NCBI GenBank assembly: GCA_014549065.1
Contig: JACDOX010000114.1
Span: forward strand, 1,308,902 to 1,372,901
DNA from: Cardinalis cardinalis
Taxonomy: Eukaryota; Chordata; Aves; Passeriformes; Cardinalidae
DNA length: 64,000 nt
Direction: 5' to 3'
The position numbers were made by a program, and so were the translations under genes. This document shows, piece after piece, positions 1 through 13,888 of the stretch (position 1 is the stretch's first letter; each line of letters begins with the position of its first letter). The notes below the pieces were generated by a model. The model saw only the letters and a list, made by a program, of their open reading frames with translations, searched no databases and was not told the origin of the DNA.

Positions 1-1565
1 GGGAGGAAATTAAGGGAGGAAAAAATTAGCCTGAATATCAGAAACAATTATCTGACAGTGAGATGTATTATACTATGGAAAATAAGTCTCCCAATGGACA
101 TTCCATTGCCCAAGATGTTTAGACTGGACAAAGTANTAACGTATATCCAATGGGGATTAATTTTGCAATGTATGGTGCATAGACAAGAAACCAGAGACAT
201 TTAATGGGGTAAAAAGAATCCTATGCTAAGAAAAACAAACAAATAAATGTCTCTTTTTNATCACTTTCAACAAATGTAGTAATATTTTTGTATCTTTTAC
301 GTATGTGCATTTAGACATGGAAACATTGTTTTTCTTTTTTTTTGTCTATTTTTTTTATTTTTAAGTATAACAACAGTTTAATGGCAAATTTTATAATGGC
401 AAATTTCTTGTCCTCTGCTATCTGTTAAATTCAGAAGTGTTATGTTTTTTTAGGGTTTCTTTTAACAGAGGAAAAACTCATATACTTAATTTTTTTGTTA
501 AAGAAAACCTCCATTCTCTCGTGCATTGCAAAACTGGATATACTTCTGGAACTGCACTGTTGTTTTTATAAAAAGTTGATTGTGGTATAATATTTATTAT
601 GCAAATTGTAGGAAAAATATTCTCAAATCATTAAAATGTCTAATTTNAATAATTTTACAACAAATGGCTAAGATAAGTTATTGTTTTTTCTGCATCTAGT
701 TGGACTTTAATCACTGGAAGAAACATTTCCAAATGAAGGTTTGCAAAGCTGATTACAGAAACACATTTCAAAACTCTATATCTTTACATGTCTTAGAAAA
801 ATCAGAGATTAATATTGGGATATATCTCATTTTACTTTGGACTGATGNCATCTGAGAATTGTCGCAGACNTCTTTTCTTTAAAAATNCTTCTTTAGGATT
901 TTTCCTTCTGAGAAGCTGAGAGGCCTCAAAACAAAAGGTAAACAATGGTTATCTGCTGCTGTGGAATGCAACAGGTGGATCCNTGATTGGTCTTGTGTGG
1001 ATGTTTNGAATTAGTGACCAGTCACAGCAGAGCTGGCTCTNGCTCTCTGTCCGAGCCACAGACCTTTGTTTTCATTCTTTTCCATTCTATTCTCAGCTTA
1101 GCTAGCCTTCTGAGATGAAACCTTTCCTTCTATTCTTTTTAGTATAGCTTTAATGTAATATATANCATAAAATAATAAATCAAGCTTTCCGAATGTGGAG
1201 TCAACATTCTCGTCTCTTCCCTCACCTGAAAACCCCTGTGAACACTGTCACAGAGAATGTGCTCTCAAAGTTATCAGGTTACATGTGTCTTCATGAAATG
1301 CAAATATGAAGTATACTCTGGAATCCCAGACAGTGCATTTGGCTGCTTAGTATCTAGAAGGCAAACTACAAAAGTAGAATATGCAAAATAGCCACATCTA
1401 ACAAAGGAATGTGCTAGATGTCAGTAAGCAAACAATNCCAGGACCCACATATACAATAAACTGAGCACTGTATTGGTGCAAGTGACAGAAGAGAGGAAGA
1501 TTCATGGACTGAGTTCACCAAAGAAAAGTGAAATTACCTGAGTCAGAAAGTTATAAGACTCTAAA
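1..1565. other. AT-rich non-coding sequence, no gene seen
   Basis: The stretch is AT-rich with a T-rich run near 330-362. Stop codons are frequent in all six frames and no recognisable repeat family was seen. Confidence 0.6.
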
Positions 1566-1638
1566 ATAATAACAATTATGATGATAACAANAACGACAAT
1601 AATAATAACAGTAGTAGTAGTAGTAGTAATAGCAGTAA
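1566..1638. repeat. Imperfect trinucleotide repeat (ATA/GTA-type)
   Basis: The sequence runs through ATA/ACA units into a cleaner block of five or six GTA units near 1610-1630. It produces short spurious open frames rich in Ile/Val or Thr/Ile on the two strands. It is a simple-sequence repeat, not coding sequence. Confidence 0.75.
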
Positions 1639-4600
1639 TAAGTTTCGGAAGTACTTTGGTAACAAATAATTTATTTTTACTGAGGAGCATCCATGGCCCC
1701 CAGCACGTCAAAAGTTGTCAGTTACTTGCTTTTTATTATCTATCCGGTTTCCTCCCCTATTTCCTTGACAAATTCCATTAAACGTAGTCAGATGTTTAAT
1801 ACAGCTGAAAGTTATAAATTTTCTTATCCTCTTTTTTCATCATTCCTCCAAACCTTAAGTAGACCCACATAACTGACATGATAGTTCAAAGGGAAGTACA
1901 GAAAACACAGAGACTTTTTAGCCATTTATTCTGTCTACTACTGCTTTAATTTTTCTGTAAAGAAAAATGTCCAGGGAAAATTGTGTCGTGGCCAGATGAC
2001 TCATCTCTATTTTGGAAAACACTTTCACNATTGTCAAGAAAAAAATCGCTTCATCAGGAGTTGTGTGAGAAATACAATCTTGGGCATGTCTCTCAAAAAA
2101 GGAAAAAAAAGCCTGGTTCAGTTTTGAATTACAAGAGGATAAATAGCTTCAACATGCTAAAACTGCAGTATAGTCAAAGCATGGTTTGCAGTATAAAAAG
2201 ATCAGTTCACACTGTCACAGTCCCAATTTTACCAAAATCCACCATTGCTCAAATTGAAAGTATCTTCATAACTCTAGGAAATGTGCATTTGGGAATTTGC
2301 ATAGNCATCNGTCTAAATCCTTGAGATTCAGAAGCAGCAACCAGCTAACTTTCAAATGAATGAAAAGAATGTTTCACTCTTTTAAACTGCATTTTGATAA
2401 CACTGTGGAGTGTCTACATATTTGTGGGTTTTGCCTGACTGGTGTTAAATGTTCAAGTTGTCATTACTAAGCAGTAGNAATAACAAAAATCATTGTGCCT
2501 CAAGTATGGTAACATAAGGAATCCAGTTTTACACCATGGGAATGATAGACACTCTTGGTTATATTTACACTAATTCTCGAGTGATGACATCTTCAAGTTT
2601 ATATCTTGCAGTCTTTATTTAGGAAGCCAAAGTATGCTGAGAAAGAGAGAATCACACCAATGCAATGATTTTATTATTTTAACACCACTTAGGGTTGAAA
2701 GCTTTGTGATTTTTTTACAGTATAATTGCTTTCCTAGGTAGAAACACTATTTGTTTACCTTCAGAGGAGGTTCAATATATAGTGGATTAAATGTACCNTG
2801 TTTAATTGGAAGGTAGAGAAACATGATTTTTACTAGTGGCCCATATCATAAGTCATCATGTCTAGGCGTTATATATCAAGTTGTTTACACAGACACTTCT
2901 CAAAATTCTCTTTCTGAGTACTACGTTTGTTTCTCTTTCTTTGCTGGAATTACCTCAGAGAATTTAGATAATTTTAAAACCAAGCTTATTTCAAAACAAT
3001 AAAGTATAATTTTTAAGAGAGTAACATTTTTTGCTTGTTCTCATGCTAAATTATAACTTTTTATTTAAAAAAAATTGTGCTTATAATTTATTAATTTAAA
3101 CACCTCAAAGCAGATTGAAATCATACAAGAACTATCTTTTGATTTGATTGCTGTAAGTAGATAAGATAAATGTTTGACAGACTCATGAGAAAGACTTGAA
3201 TGACAGNTAATGAACAACAGCCACTGCATTCAGAACCAATTGAGGGAATAACCCCAGAGTATGATATCATCATGGTTAATGCAATGCNAGTTGATTAAGC
3301 AAAAACAAATTCATTATTATCTTTGCTCTAGAGGATATTGACGCCCGTTCTTTAATTTTGTTTCTGCTCTTGGTTAGACCTCTCAGAATTCAGGAGCTCG
3401 ATTTACAGAAAAGGGGATGTAACTGAAGAATGCTTTGAGGTGATAGCACATAATGCCTTTAAAGCTATAAGAGTCCCTTAACCTTGATAGCTGTAGGCTG
3501 ATGATTACTTTCTGTTATCCTAAGAAGGCTCTCATAGGTGTCATTACTACACTAAAGACTGGTGTGTGCTACTGATTTCCATTTCTATAGCTGGATCTCC
3601 TGGGTCTCCTGATCNTACTCCAAAACATGTTCACTCCAGAGATGAAGTGGGCAAAATTTCTTGATCCTGAAGGAATGTGTTCTTAACTTCAACCTGCTTG
3701 CCTCAGACCATTTAAAGCTAATATACCAATAAAGACAGCAATTTTGATTGCTCCAGCTGAACTATGGGCTCTCTTTGNACCAAAATTGGAGGAGGAAATA
3801 AACTTTGCAGACATCCATCAGGTTGCATACTGTCATTTGGTGTACAGAGTCATTGCAGGTGTTGGAAAGTTTCAAGGGCTTAACCCAACCAAAGATTGAG
3901 ATAACTTGTCTGACTGCTGCATTAGACTGATTTTATTTACTTGGGTTAGTGAAGCTGGGTTAGAAAAACATTCTTTTTCCTACAGATATGCCCTTTCTCC
4001 GTTTTCCTAAGTGAAGTATTTTCAAAGGTTTCCAGAGTTCAGAAAAGAGTTTGAATGTGCAAACAACAAAATCTTTTAAAGAACTCTGTGAAAAATAAAT
4101 CCCTGCAGCTGCTGCTGTGCAGGATGTTCTGAATCTAATGAGTCTGAATAAGTTAGTTCTTGACAAGCTGCAGTCTATCATGNAGCTTTTCAGGCCCACT
4201 TAGTGACCAACGTTTTGGCAGGACTTGAGCTGTGCTGACAGCAAAGGGTTTGCCTCAATAACCAATTAACCATGGAAATCTTTGGATTTTCCTATTTTCT
4301 TTTTTTCTTTNTCTATTGTTTAATTTTTAAAATTTTCAGAAGACTCTTCTAGAGCATAAAAACTATTTTAAATGTCATAAATGACTGGACTCCTTAGAAA
4401 ATGCATAATAAACATAATATAATATCAGTTTAGTACTTAAAGTATCTCATTTAAATGCTGCAATTGTTCAAAGGTTTGGGATCTCTTTATGTTTAGACAA
4501 TATCTATAGAAAATGTATTTCCTAAATGCACTGTGAATTTTATAATTTCAAACAACACAGCACATAATAACTAAAGAATTCACACATACTTTGCAGTGAA

Positions 4601-4739
4601 TAAAACCATACTAATACTAAATCTCTAATTTCTACTACAGTTGTTTAAGGATACTACACATTCTTGAGCTGTCATAGAATTTTCTACAGAACTTATCTTT
4701 TCTGGAGAAACTTCTGTCCAGGGTTCTTTGGATGTTTTA
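1639..4739. other. AT-rich non-coding sequence, no gene seen
   Basis: The longest open frame is about 113 codons (1983-2324, plus). It contains three codons with an N and has no recognisable domain, so I do not call it. No CR1 or LTR sequence was recognised. Confidence 0.6.
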
Positions 4740-4796
4740 TCCCTTTCCCTTTCCCTTTCCCTTTCCCTTTCCCTTTCCCTTTCCCTTTCCCTTTCC
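4740..4796. repeat. (CCCTTT)n hexanucleotide microsatellite
   Basis: About nine and a half near-perfect copies of CCCTTT run without interruption and end in CCATCTCCC. Because the unit is six bases, every frame is open and encodes a dipeptide repeat: Pro-Phe on the plus strand, Gly-Lys and Arg-Glu on the minus strand. The three short open frames that cross it (4625-4903) are therefore artefacts of the repeat. Confidence 0.95.
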
Positions 4797-7700
4797 ATCT
4801 CCCTTTGACACTTAACCTGCAAAACCTGAGCCCAGTGTGGAGTGTCATCCCGAATTTCCAGATAGAGACTGTAAGAATAATTTTAGGAGGCATGACTTTC
4901 TAAGATCATCCGCTCAAAATGCCACTAAATCTTTAATAACATAGTCACAGAATCTGGCATCTTTCCAATGTATTACAGAATTCANGACTTTGAAGAGGGA
5001 AACAACCATTTCGCAGCTAGAAGAGATCTGACACTATAAGTTTTCTTTGTCTACTGGGAAATTCCTGTAAATGTTTTTTCTTATACATAATTACATGCTG
5101 CTGACAAGGTGGTGGCAGTTACAAATGCTGTAGTAACCCACTGCATCATCCCTGGGGAAGACAAGAAATTTCTATTTAAAGAGCACACACTCCTGAAACA
5201 ATCAAAAGTCTCCCCCTGAGATTTGAAATGGTTGTATCTGCCAGAACATGGCAGGTTGCTTCCCCCAAGGGCACACACAGCCTGGAGGCTGCTGTTGTCA
5301 GCTCAGAGGAATCTGCTAACACAGGAACCAAGGGGAGCAGNCTGGCTTGTGCCTGGTTGAATTCACCCACAGCACTAAGCCTAGACTTGGTTAACACATC
5401 CAGTTGGGATGCCATGCATCTCCAAATTACAGTGAATATTCAACTATGTTTTCCTTAAAAAGCTTCTCTTTTTTCTCCTTTTCAACATAAAATCTTTACT
5501 GCAGAGACCTAGTTTTTTAACTTTCTTCTCCTAATTATTCTCTTATTTATCTTTCTTCCTGGAGATATCTGGGACTCACATTATGAATTATTAACCTTAA
5601 TGATTTTTTCCTCTCCAGCTCTTGATAGGTTTTGTACCTTTAAAAACCAACACACAGTGAGAACCCATCATATTTATTTTTCCAAGGATTCTCCTTCAAA
5701 AATAGCAGGAGATATTTTAATATTTTTCTCTTTTCTGCTGAACTGGAGTAAATTTGGCGGCAGCAGTGAGGAATGTGAGTGAGTTAATGGAAGTAATCTT
5801 CTGTTTATTTCTGGGTTACTAGGAGACTTAATTTATTACTTATTAATATTAATTCATTGTGGATTTGAAACAATTCCATACACCATAGATAATGAATGTG
5901 AATTATTATTTTAAAAATTATTAATTTCTTTCATCCTATATAACTTACAGAATGAATAATTCTTAACTGTTTATTGTTATTACAGCACAGGTTTATTGCA
6001 CCTAAACTTGCCACTTTTGTAACATAAAAATTATGATAGGGACTGCAGAAAACAGTGCTTTTGATTGCCCTTTAATGGGTACGTAGTGCTGAAGGGAAAG
6101 CTTTGATTTCAATATCTTAAAAATGAGGAACTGAAAATTCACCTTCTAAGGATCTAATATTCTTCAGGTATGTCTATTTGCATTTCTCATTTTACAGTCT
6201 AAATTNGTAAGTGGAACATGCTCAATACTGAGTCACTTTGGATTGTGTGAATTTTATACTGAGATTTATTTCAATGAAGTAATCAAAGTTTGATGTTAAA
6301 ATATTAAGAGACTTCAAAGTGATTTAGGCAANAATCCTTACTTTTTAATATAATCAGGTTAAAATTGTGTTCAACAAAACCTAAAAGTTTATTTCAGATC
6401 TGAAATATTTATCTGTATGGTCTAACTTACTACTGGACCTGAAAAAAAATTAGTCTGATTTTCCCCACAGGGCTTTGGACCATGAAGCCTTGTTCACCTC
6501 TTGATCTACAACTGTATTTGATGCTCTTTACAGGGTACATGGTCCTTGGAGTGAATATTTTATAAGAGTGCGTTTCTGTTTCCTTCATCATACATTGAAG
6601 AGATACTATGTGTCCCAGAAGTTTCTAGGCTATATCAACTGCTTATAAATGAAAAATATGGTATATTAGAAATGGTAGTTCATCTTTCAGCTTCATTTGA
6701 AAACCTGGCACAGTGTCTTTGAAACCACTAAAATAAGCCTTCAAACAAAACTAAATACAACCCCAAATACATAGTTTAAATTTATATTCATTTAAAGAAT
6801 AGATATGTTAAATATTTGAGTTTTTCTCTAGGTATTTCCTAGATTTGTGCAAATTGAGCTGTGGAATCAAATATATGTTCCTTGCAATAAAGACAAGAGA
6901 TTGTAAACTTTTTTTAGGTATATTCAAGTCCTGAAGGGCTGTACAAGNCTCTTCATTTTATACAAGACATTTAATCTCTTCTAATTAGTCTGCCATTCCC
7001 AGTAATTATGAATTTATCAGTATGCATTGTTTATTCAAATTTCTTCTCTAATCACGGAAAGTANATGATTACAGTCACAGGAGCACAGNNTGTGCCANCC
7101 CAGGGCAAAGGCAAGTGGTGACTCCAATGAGACTCCTTACATTGGGATTTGTGCTCCAGCACCACTGAGTTATTGAACCCATGCAGAAGCACTGGGGTAT
7201 ATGTATACAAAACATCTCTCACTTCTACAGTGCTATTTATTTCTTTATTTGTGCAATCACTGTCTGACACCCAGAGCTCAGTGTAGAAGGGATTTTAATT
7301 CTGTCACATTCTACACAAATGCAGAATGGTGTCATCCCAAGAAAGGCAGATCAGAGGGAACAAACATCGGGATGCTGGAAAGCAAAATGGCATTGNTTAG
7401 CATGAAATGCCACGCCCTCCATGAAGCAAATAATAAATTTTTATTTAAAGCACCACAGTAACCAAAGTACTAAAGAAACAATTTGAAGGAGAAGTAGCCT
7501 TTTTGGAGTATTTACACCGTGAGAGGCAGGAAAAGACATATTCTTTTGTCTTAGTGTTTAGTGTCCTGCTTGCACCTAGAAGTTGCCTGCTTAACCCAGC
7601 GACGTTATACTTGTCTTTTAATGTTCTTTTGCACTTTTTATTGTGCTAAATAACTTTTTAAAGAAAGCTGATTAGTATTACACAATTTAATCATCAACAN

Positions 7701-10700
7701 TAAAATGTTTGCCACAATTAATATATTTATATTGATATATTTTGAGTATATTAACTTACATTAACATATTTTGAAATGCAGAAAGATTAATTTTCTTCAT
7801 TTTTTTTCCAAACTACCAACAAAAACTATGTAAAATCACCCTTCCAGAAATTATGGAGTGGAAAGCAAAAGCCAAAACTTCGACTGAGCCCTGTGGGTCA
7901 TGAAGAGACATTTTTATTAATAAATTCAAATTCTAAGACTTCGTTTGCCATCCTTAATTCATTTACAGGGAAACAAAATGTGAAANCTCACTAGTTTCTT
8001 GTAGATGAAGTCTGCTTGTTCAAGAACATCATTACACAACTGACAAGGCTATGCATTTGCTTAATAAGGGATAAGAAATTTAAACCAGATATACAGCAAC
8101 AATCTTTTATTTATTTATTTTTTTATAGCAAAGGGGAAGGATCAAAATCTCAGTGTGGGAGAATGAAGTTGCAGATCCCAAAGATTAAATTATAGCACTA
8201 TTCCATTTTATGTGAGGAATTTTTTCTTATCCATAGTGATTGCTTAAGTTTAGAAACTTAATCACAATAAAAGGTAAAATCTGAGTACAAATACCTCAAA
8301 TTTCAATTCAGTACTCTTAAGTTCAAGATGATCTTTCTCCTGTTGGGAGACTTGATGTGATATTTTTTGTTTAAATTACTCTATTTGCGCAGAGTAATAC
8401 AGATATCCCATTCCTGTAAAGATCTAGACTTGAGTCTTTTTTTCTGAGAGTCTAATTAATTTGAAGACATCTGCACTAATTAGAAGTAGAAAACATTAAT
8501 AATATCACATTAATCAGAGCAGCAAGTCATTACATCTTGACTATCAAACCTTCTATCTGACCTAAATGCAGTCCAGTTTCTCTCTGACATCCAAAATATT
8601 TGTCTGAGAATCTCCATGTCNCACATATTCACACATTTCTTTGAATTAATTTTAATAAAAAATTCTACTGCCCCAAAAGTACTCCAGTTATGCTCAAATG
8701 TAAACATGAAATCACATTTGAGGGATGAGGTATCAAGTTAATGCTTTTGTTATCTGTTAGATCTTGTTAGATTGTGCTATCTGTTTACATTAATTTCATT
8801 TATTATCCTTGAACATACAGCACAAACCAAGACTAAACATGCAACAAATATATCTACAGGTTTGTGATGCAAAAGAAAAACTATATTGCATTAAACTCCT
8901 ATGCTCCCTGTGGCTCAGAATAGGCAAATCCTTTGTGTTTGCTTTNTCCCTTCAAATTATATATGTCATTGTAGATCCTTCAGTTCACCTTCTCTGCTGG
9001 TGCAAATTAGCATTGAAACACTCAAGCAATGTTGTTTATATAAAATGAAGAACTGACACTAACTTTTAGTTCCTGAACAGAGCATAGATTTGACAATGTA
9101 TTTGTTGTGCACATGAACATGACAGATAAAAAAGGGAACATTTTGTTGCTTCTAGTGTTACATTGTACTGCTATGCTGCACAATTGAATATAGAATTTTC
9201 TTTATTTGAAGTTCGACTTCGATAAATAAATTATGAAGAAAAATAATAAATAGATCAAACTTCTGGGATATTGTCATGCATATGTTTTTAAAAATTTCAT
9301 GCAGTTTTGTTGAAAAATTAAAGACACGTCCATTTTTAATACATGGAATAATATGGAATAATCCATGGACAATGGAATGATTTTATTTTGGTAGATTTTT
9401 CTTTAGTTGCAGTAGCCCAATCTCATAGATTAAACATATGAGACTATAGGGTCATCTCATAGTTTTAAATTGCATTAGTATCTTGGTGATGAGTTCTCAG
9501 CAATGAGCAATTTCTCCTTATTTTACCTTTTCTTTTGGGGATCACAGAAAAACAATAGTTATTAAAATTATTCATTTAATCAGGGAACTCTGATTAAATT
9601 CTTTAGTGTTGTAGTGTTCCTTCAGGTTTAAATAAATTATTGGATTTATGNCAAAGAAATGGGGTCCACACTAACACTAAGGAACTTGTTTGGACCGTTA
9701 CACAATTGGAAACATACAGTAATCAAAAGAAAACAAATAAACAAACATACACACAAACTTTTTTCTTAGAATTATACTAAAAACAAAAGAAATCCTTAAT
9801 TACAGAAATACCTGTAATTTGNAGTAATTCACAGCTGTACAACTAAGACAAGAACATGGGTTATTTCAGATATACAGTATTGCTAGTTTTTATTAGGACA
9901 GCACCTAGAGGTCAATAAACAATGAAACTTGATTATGCTATACAATGGAAAATAATTTCCTTTCATAGAGTATTGATCACATATTAACGTTAAGTGCACA
10001 GAATTTGGGACATCCTAAATATCATCAAGATAAAAAATGGCGGAAAGAATTNTCTCATTTTTTTTACTATTTTTTAAATAAGTACTTGTTAATGGAAGAG
10101 AAAATCCATGGAGAAAGGAGGGAAGGTAAAGAGCAGGGTTGTAGGTGTGTAACAAATAAAAGGAAATATGGAGAGGAAACCAACATGTTGCAGATAAAGA
10201 GTTTTTAGGAAGCACCTCCAAGCCCTGATCANAAAATGTCTTTCATTACTGCAGAAATGGGGAGGTGTCTGACCACCGAGCCAACATTAGAATTGCTCCT
10301 CATGCAGGAACTCCTCACCCAGGCCTGTCTGTCCCACTNTCCACAGCTGCAAAAGATAGTCATGAATGCTGTCACCCATGCAATGCGATATCATAGGCAT
10401 ATTTGTGGCTTTAGAAAGAACCATGCTNTAGAAATGAATAACACTGTCATTTATTCCTTCCCTAGCTTATTATGTTGGGTCGGCTATTTCAGCTTTGGTT
10501 TATTTTTTTCTTTGACTTTTTTATGCATCAGAGCTACTTCTTTCATAGAACTGTGATAAGGAGATTTCTGTATATATTGCTATAGATATGAATTAGGGAG
10601 AAAATACTTNTTTATGACCCTATAGATATTCCCTTTTTCAGAAAAAAACACTTCTTCTTCCACTTCTGAGGTTTTGAGTAAAAGAAAAATCTTCCAATGT

Positions 10701-13059
10701 TTTTTATTCAAGAAAAAAACAATACACTTTTATTTAGCTCCAGGACATGATCAAGCAATCCTTCTTCAAGTCCATTCTTCTTTCTCTTCCTATTTAATTA
10801 CTAGCACTAAAATATGTCTTCATTTGTGTTTCTTCTGTTAAGTAATACTAGAAGTGAAATCAAATTGAGGATTCATTTAAAGTAATCCCATAAGCACATC
10901 AGTCCTTAAGCTCATAAAGTCTGGGATAATTCAGGAAATTTTTGATATCATTTTTTATGTAATATAGACNGTCTTCAAGGCTCATTTCTTTTCCTGTCTT
11001 AAGAAAGAAAGTATTGAAATTTTTGTATCATAGTGCAGGATTTAAAACCTCATGTTATGTCCTGCATANATATAATGTTTTCTCTAATAAATATAAATTA
11101 GAATTAGACTCTTTGAANTAAATCTAATAAATCACCTGAATGACATCACGACTATTATGTCTTAGAATCATTATATGTAATTGTTTAATGGTGTATTTAC
11201 TCTTGTGCTATTGGATCACCCTCAGGGATAATTCCAGTAAGTCTTGAATCTCAAGAAGGATTTCTCTGTAGAGGTAAATTATCTTTTTTTTTTTTCTTTA
11301 GTAAAGAATGCTAGCTAATTACTTTTATTTAAATTCATTTGTAAAGCAATAAATCTGTCTTGAGGTCTCACTGCGTTTAAAGTGATGAATTTGATGCTCT
11401 CCAATGCCTTGAATTTCCCCCTTGAGCCAAAAAAGGTGATGAGAAAAGGAAATGAAGCCCCAAAATCCAGAGTTCATGAAATGCAGTATTAAAACCATAT
11501 GTAGCATATGCAGAGAGGATCTCAGTCAGTGCCCCCTGGTTGAGAATTACTATAAAAGATTAAAATTTTTTCTTTAAAAGGAGAAATATAAACCTAACCT
11601 ACTCAAGCGATAGGAGACTTCTCTGGAAGTGTGGAAGGTAGCAGATACTGGGATTCTATTCTCTAATATATAGTGATTCTCAGAAAAGGAGTACAGAAGC
11701 TATAAAAAATGATAATCCTTAATGCCATCTTGTAGGAAGACAAACATATATTACATATTCAAAATTATTTTTTCTTCTCTCTGAATAGCTCTATATCTCA
11801 CCTATTGATTTGCTGATGTACCTTTAAATGTGTTTCTTATAGCTTATTGAAAATAACAAAATTTTTTAAAAGTTCACATAATAGGAAATTTGGCAGCTCA
11901 TAAATTCACATTTACTGTGCAATAGACAAAGAAACTGAAAAAAAATCAAGAAAACCCTAAAAATTCTTGTTTTTAAAACAAAAGGAAAAGAAAAACAAAA
12001 TACATTTACTGTTTAAAGATATTTTNTAAAAGTAGGTGCTTCAAAATTACTCTGCAACTTGTTTCAAAGTAATAATTAATAAGATAAAGACATTTAAATT
12101 AAACAAAATTAAATAAATAAATAAAGCAAAATAAATATTTAGGACCATGACATTAAGCTTCAGAATTACTAGTTTCTGTTAATTAGTTTCCTTCAGCTGC
12201 TACCTTTAGAGTGTTTTATTGGAAACGTGTGATTCTAATTAAGACACAAGACCTGTCTGGAGATATTATTTCTAGGTGAGCAGTAAAATTTGTGGTATGT
12301 GGACCACACATTCCAAATTGATTTGAGGATGTCATTACCTTTGAAAGTTGTTTTCTTTCTTCATCCTAAAGGCTTACAAATTCACCTTGGAATTAAATTA
12401 TCAATTTAATAAAACAAGTTGCTGTAATTGTATTGCCATAAAATTGTTATTCAGTAAAGTATGGGGTTTATTCTAAAGAGTCTATTGCTTTCTATTCAGT
12501 TCCACATTGACAATAACCCATCTTTTCCATTTTATTTCTCTCTTTGGGCAGTTTTAAGCAGTAGCATGATGTAAAAAACTAAGTTATTGGAATATCGCTT
12601 GATTTCAATGAAGCTGGTAGATCTTTTGGTTTTCAGGTGAAGGTTGGAATGCAATCATCAGCTGGAGTGGAAGAACAGAAACTGAAAAGGTAAAATTGCC
12701 TTATTATGGACAAAAGTCTTTCAGCCTGAGCTGCAAAGATGAAAGAAAAAAAAAATCCTGCCTCAGAAAAATAAGGCTGATGGGGACAGGAACCAGCTTT
12801 TTTAAAGGAGTTGTTCTTTGGACTGTAACAAGGTAAGCAATGTGATTATGAGAAACTATGTTGAAGTGGCGAGATGTCCAATGGAACAAGAAAAAGTATT
12901 TACCATTAATTTCCCTGAGTNATCTTTGGTACTAAGTGTGCAATAACTTGTAAGAGGGGCTTGGAAAATTTTAGATTACTAGTCCATAAAGAATCAAGCT
13001 GGAAAAAGAGTAGCATATAAAGCTGTCCTTAACTTCTAACAACCTACTCAGGAATGGTT
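4797..13059. other. AT-rich unique-looking sequence, no gene seen
   Basis: Only short open frames (at most 106 codons, 10236-10556 plus, with two N codons) occur, and none has a recognisable domain. A somewhat GC-richer patch lies at about 5215-5420 and is open on both strands for about 75-80 codons. T-rich and A-rich runs occur near 8106-8125, 11284-11300 and 12090-12135. No repeat family was recognised. Confidence 0.55.
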
Positions 13060-13448
13060 CTGGGTGACTGCAGGGCCAGATAAATAAGAAGTACTAATGA
13101 TAATGTTTAACCAGATGGTCTTTTGAGAAAGTTATGTTGGTTGATTTTGGTGCACAAATTTGGTTTTTCTCTTGTTGATATATGGAATTATTCTGTTGCT
13201 GAGATACATCTTTGTGACTCCCACGGTGCTAGCCTTTCTATACTTTTTTCATCAGGCTGAATGTTTAAAACTGTGGTGATGACAAGGATGTTTAAAGGCT
13301 GAGAGGAGGTGGCTGCTCCTTTGAAACGAATGGTACTTGGATACGTGCCTTTCTTAGGTTCCTGGTAGATTACCTTTGTCTTGCAGTGAAATGTTGTGTC
13401 ACAATTCCTTGTCACTTGATCTAGGAAAGGCAGGTTTTTGTTAGATGG

Positions 13449-13490
<42 letters not shown>

Positions 13491-13888
13491 TTACGAGCTG
13501 GACTGGGATGTTGGCAGCTAATGGATCTGCACTGTGGTGGGTGTGGTCAGGTAACATGCCACTCGATCTGATGTCGCCGACGCAAGATCACAGAGAGGTT
13601 GATCTTGGGTAACTTTGCCTAAAGAGAGTAACTCTTCTCTGTTTAGTGGCATTTTGAATAATCCACGCATGTTTTTGTGTAATGTTACATGTTATATGGG
13701 TGTCTTCAGAACTGTTTCGACACTGATTCCTGAAGCTGATACATTACACTTTGTTAGGATGAAAAAGATCACACTCCATTAAGTTCTTTTAGCTCAAAAT
13801 TAATGAAAATCTCTTCTTCCTGGTCAAATTCAAGGTAGATTTCTCTAGTTTGTTTGGGATTTTTGTCTTCATTGGTAGAATTCTCTGA
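13060..13888 (-). pseudogene. Possible broken protein-coding relic, unidentified
   Basis: I do not recognise this sequence. Three consecutive minus-strand pieces look coding although each is short. The first, 13772-13888, has 39 codons, is acidic and ends in a TGA. The second, 13588-13743, has 51 codons in another frame, with three Cys and three N-glycosylation sequons (NSS, NIT, NAT). The third, 13188-13460, has 90 codons with a Cys pair (NCDTTFHC) and balanced composition. A further short Ser/Asn/Lys-rich open piece lies at about 13080-13175. An (AT)n array separates the second and third pieces. The segment is richer in GC and CpG than its flanks, for example near 13563-13585. The sequons and cysteines would suit a secreted or membrane ectodomain, from a host gene or from an endogenous retroviral glycoprotein; that is inference. 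Frame changes and stops argue for a pseudogene, but chance open frames cannot be excluded. Confidence 0.3.
13449..13490. repeat. (AT)n dinucleotide microsatellite
   Basis: About 20 AT units are interrupted by two ACAT variants, one near each end. The array supplies the start codon of the adjacent 90-codon minus-strand open frame, so that start should not be trusted. Such arrays are usually length-polymorphic. Confidence 0.95.

Noticed and set aside
1983..2324. 113-codon open frame, plus strand
   Set aside because: Three codons contain N and the composition matches flanking DNA. No motif or conservation evidence is available.
4625..4903. Arg-Glu, Gly-Lys and Pro-Phe repeat proteins
   Set aside because: They are translations of the (CCCTTT)n microsatellite in different frames.
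5176..5458. Opposed open frames of 76 and 79 codons in a GC-richer patch
   Set aside because: They overlap on opposite strands, contain an N codon, and match nothing I recognise. The patch may simply be stop-poor because of composition.
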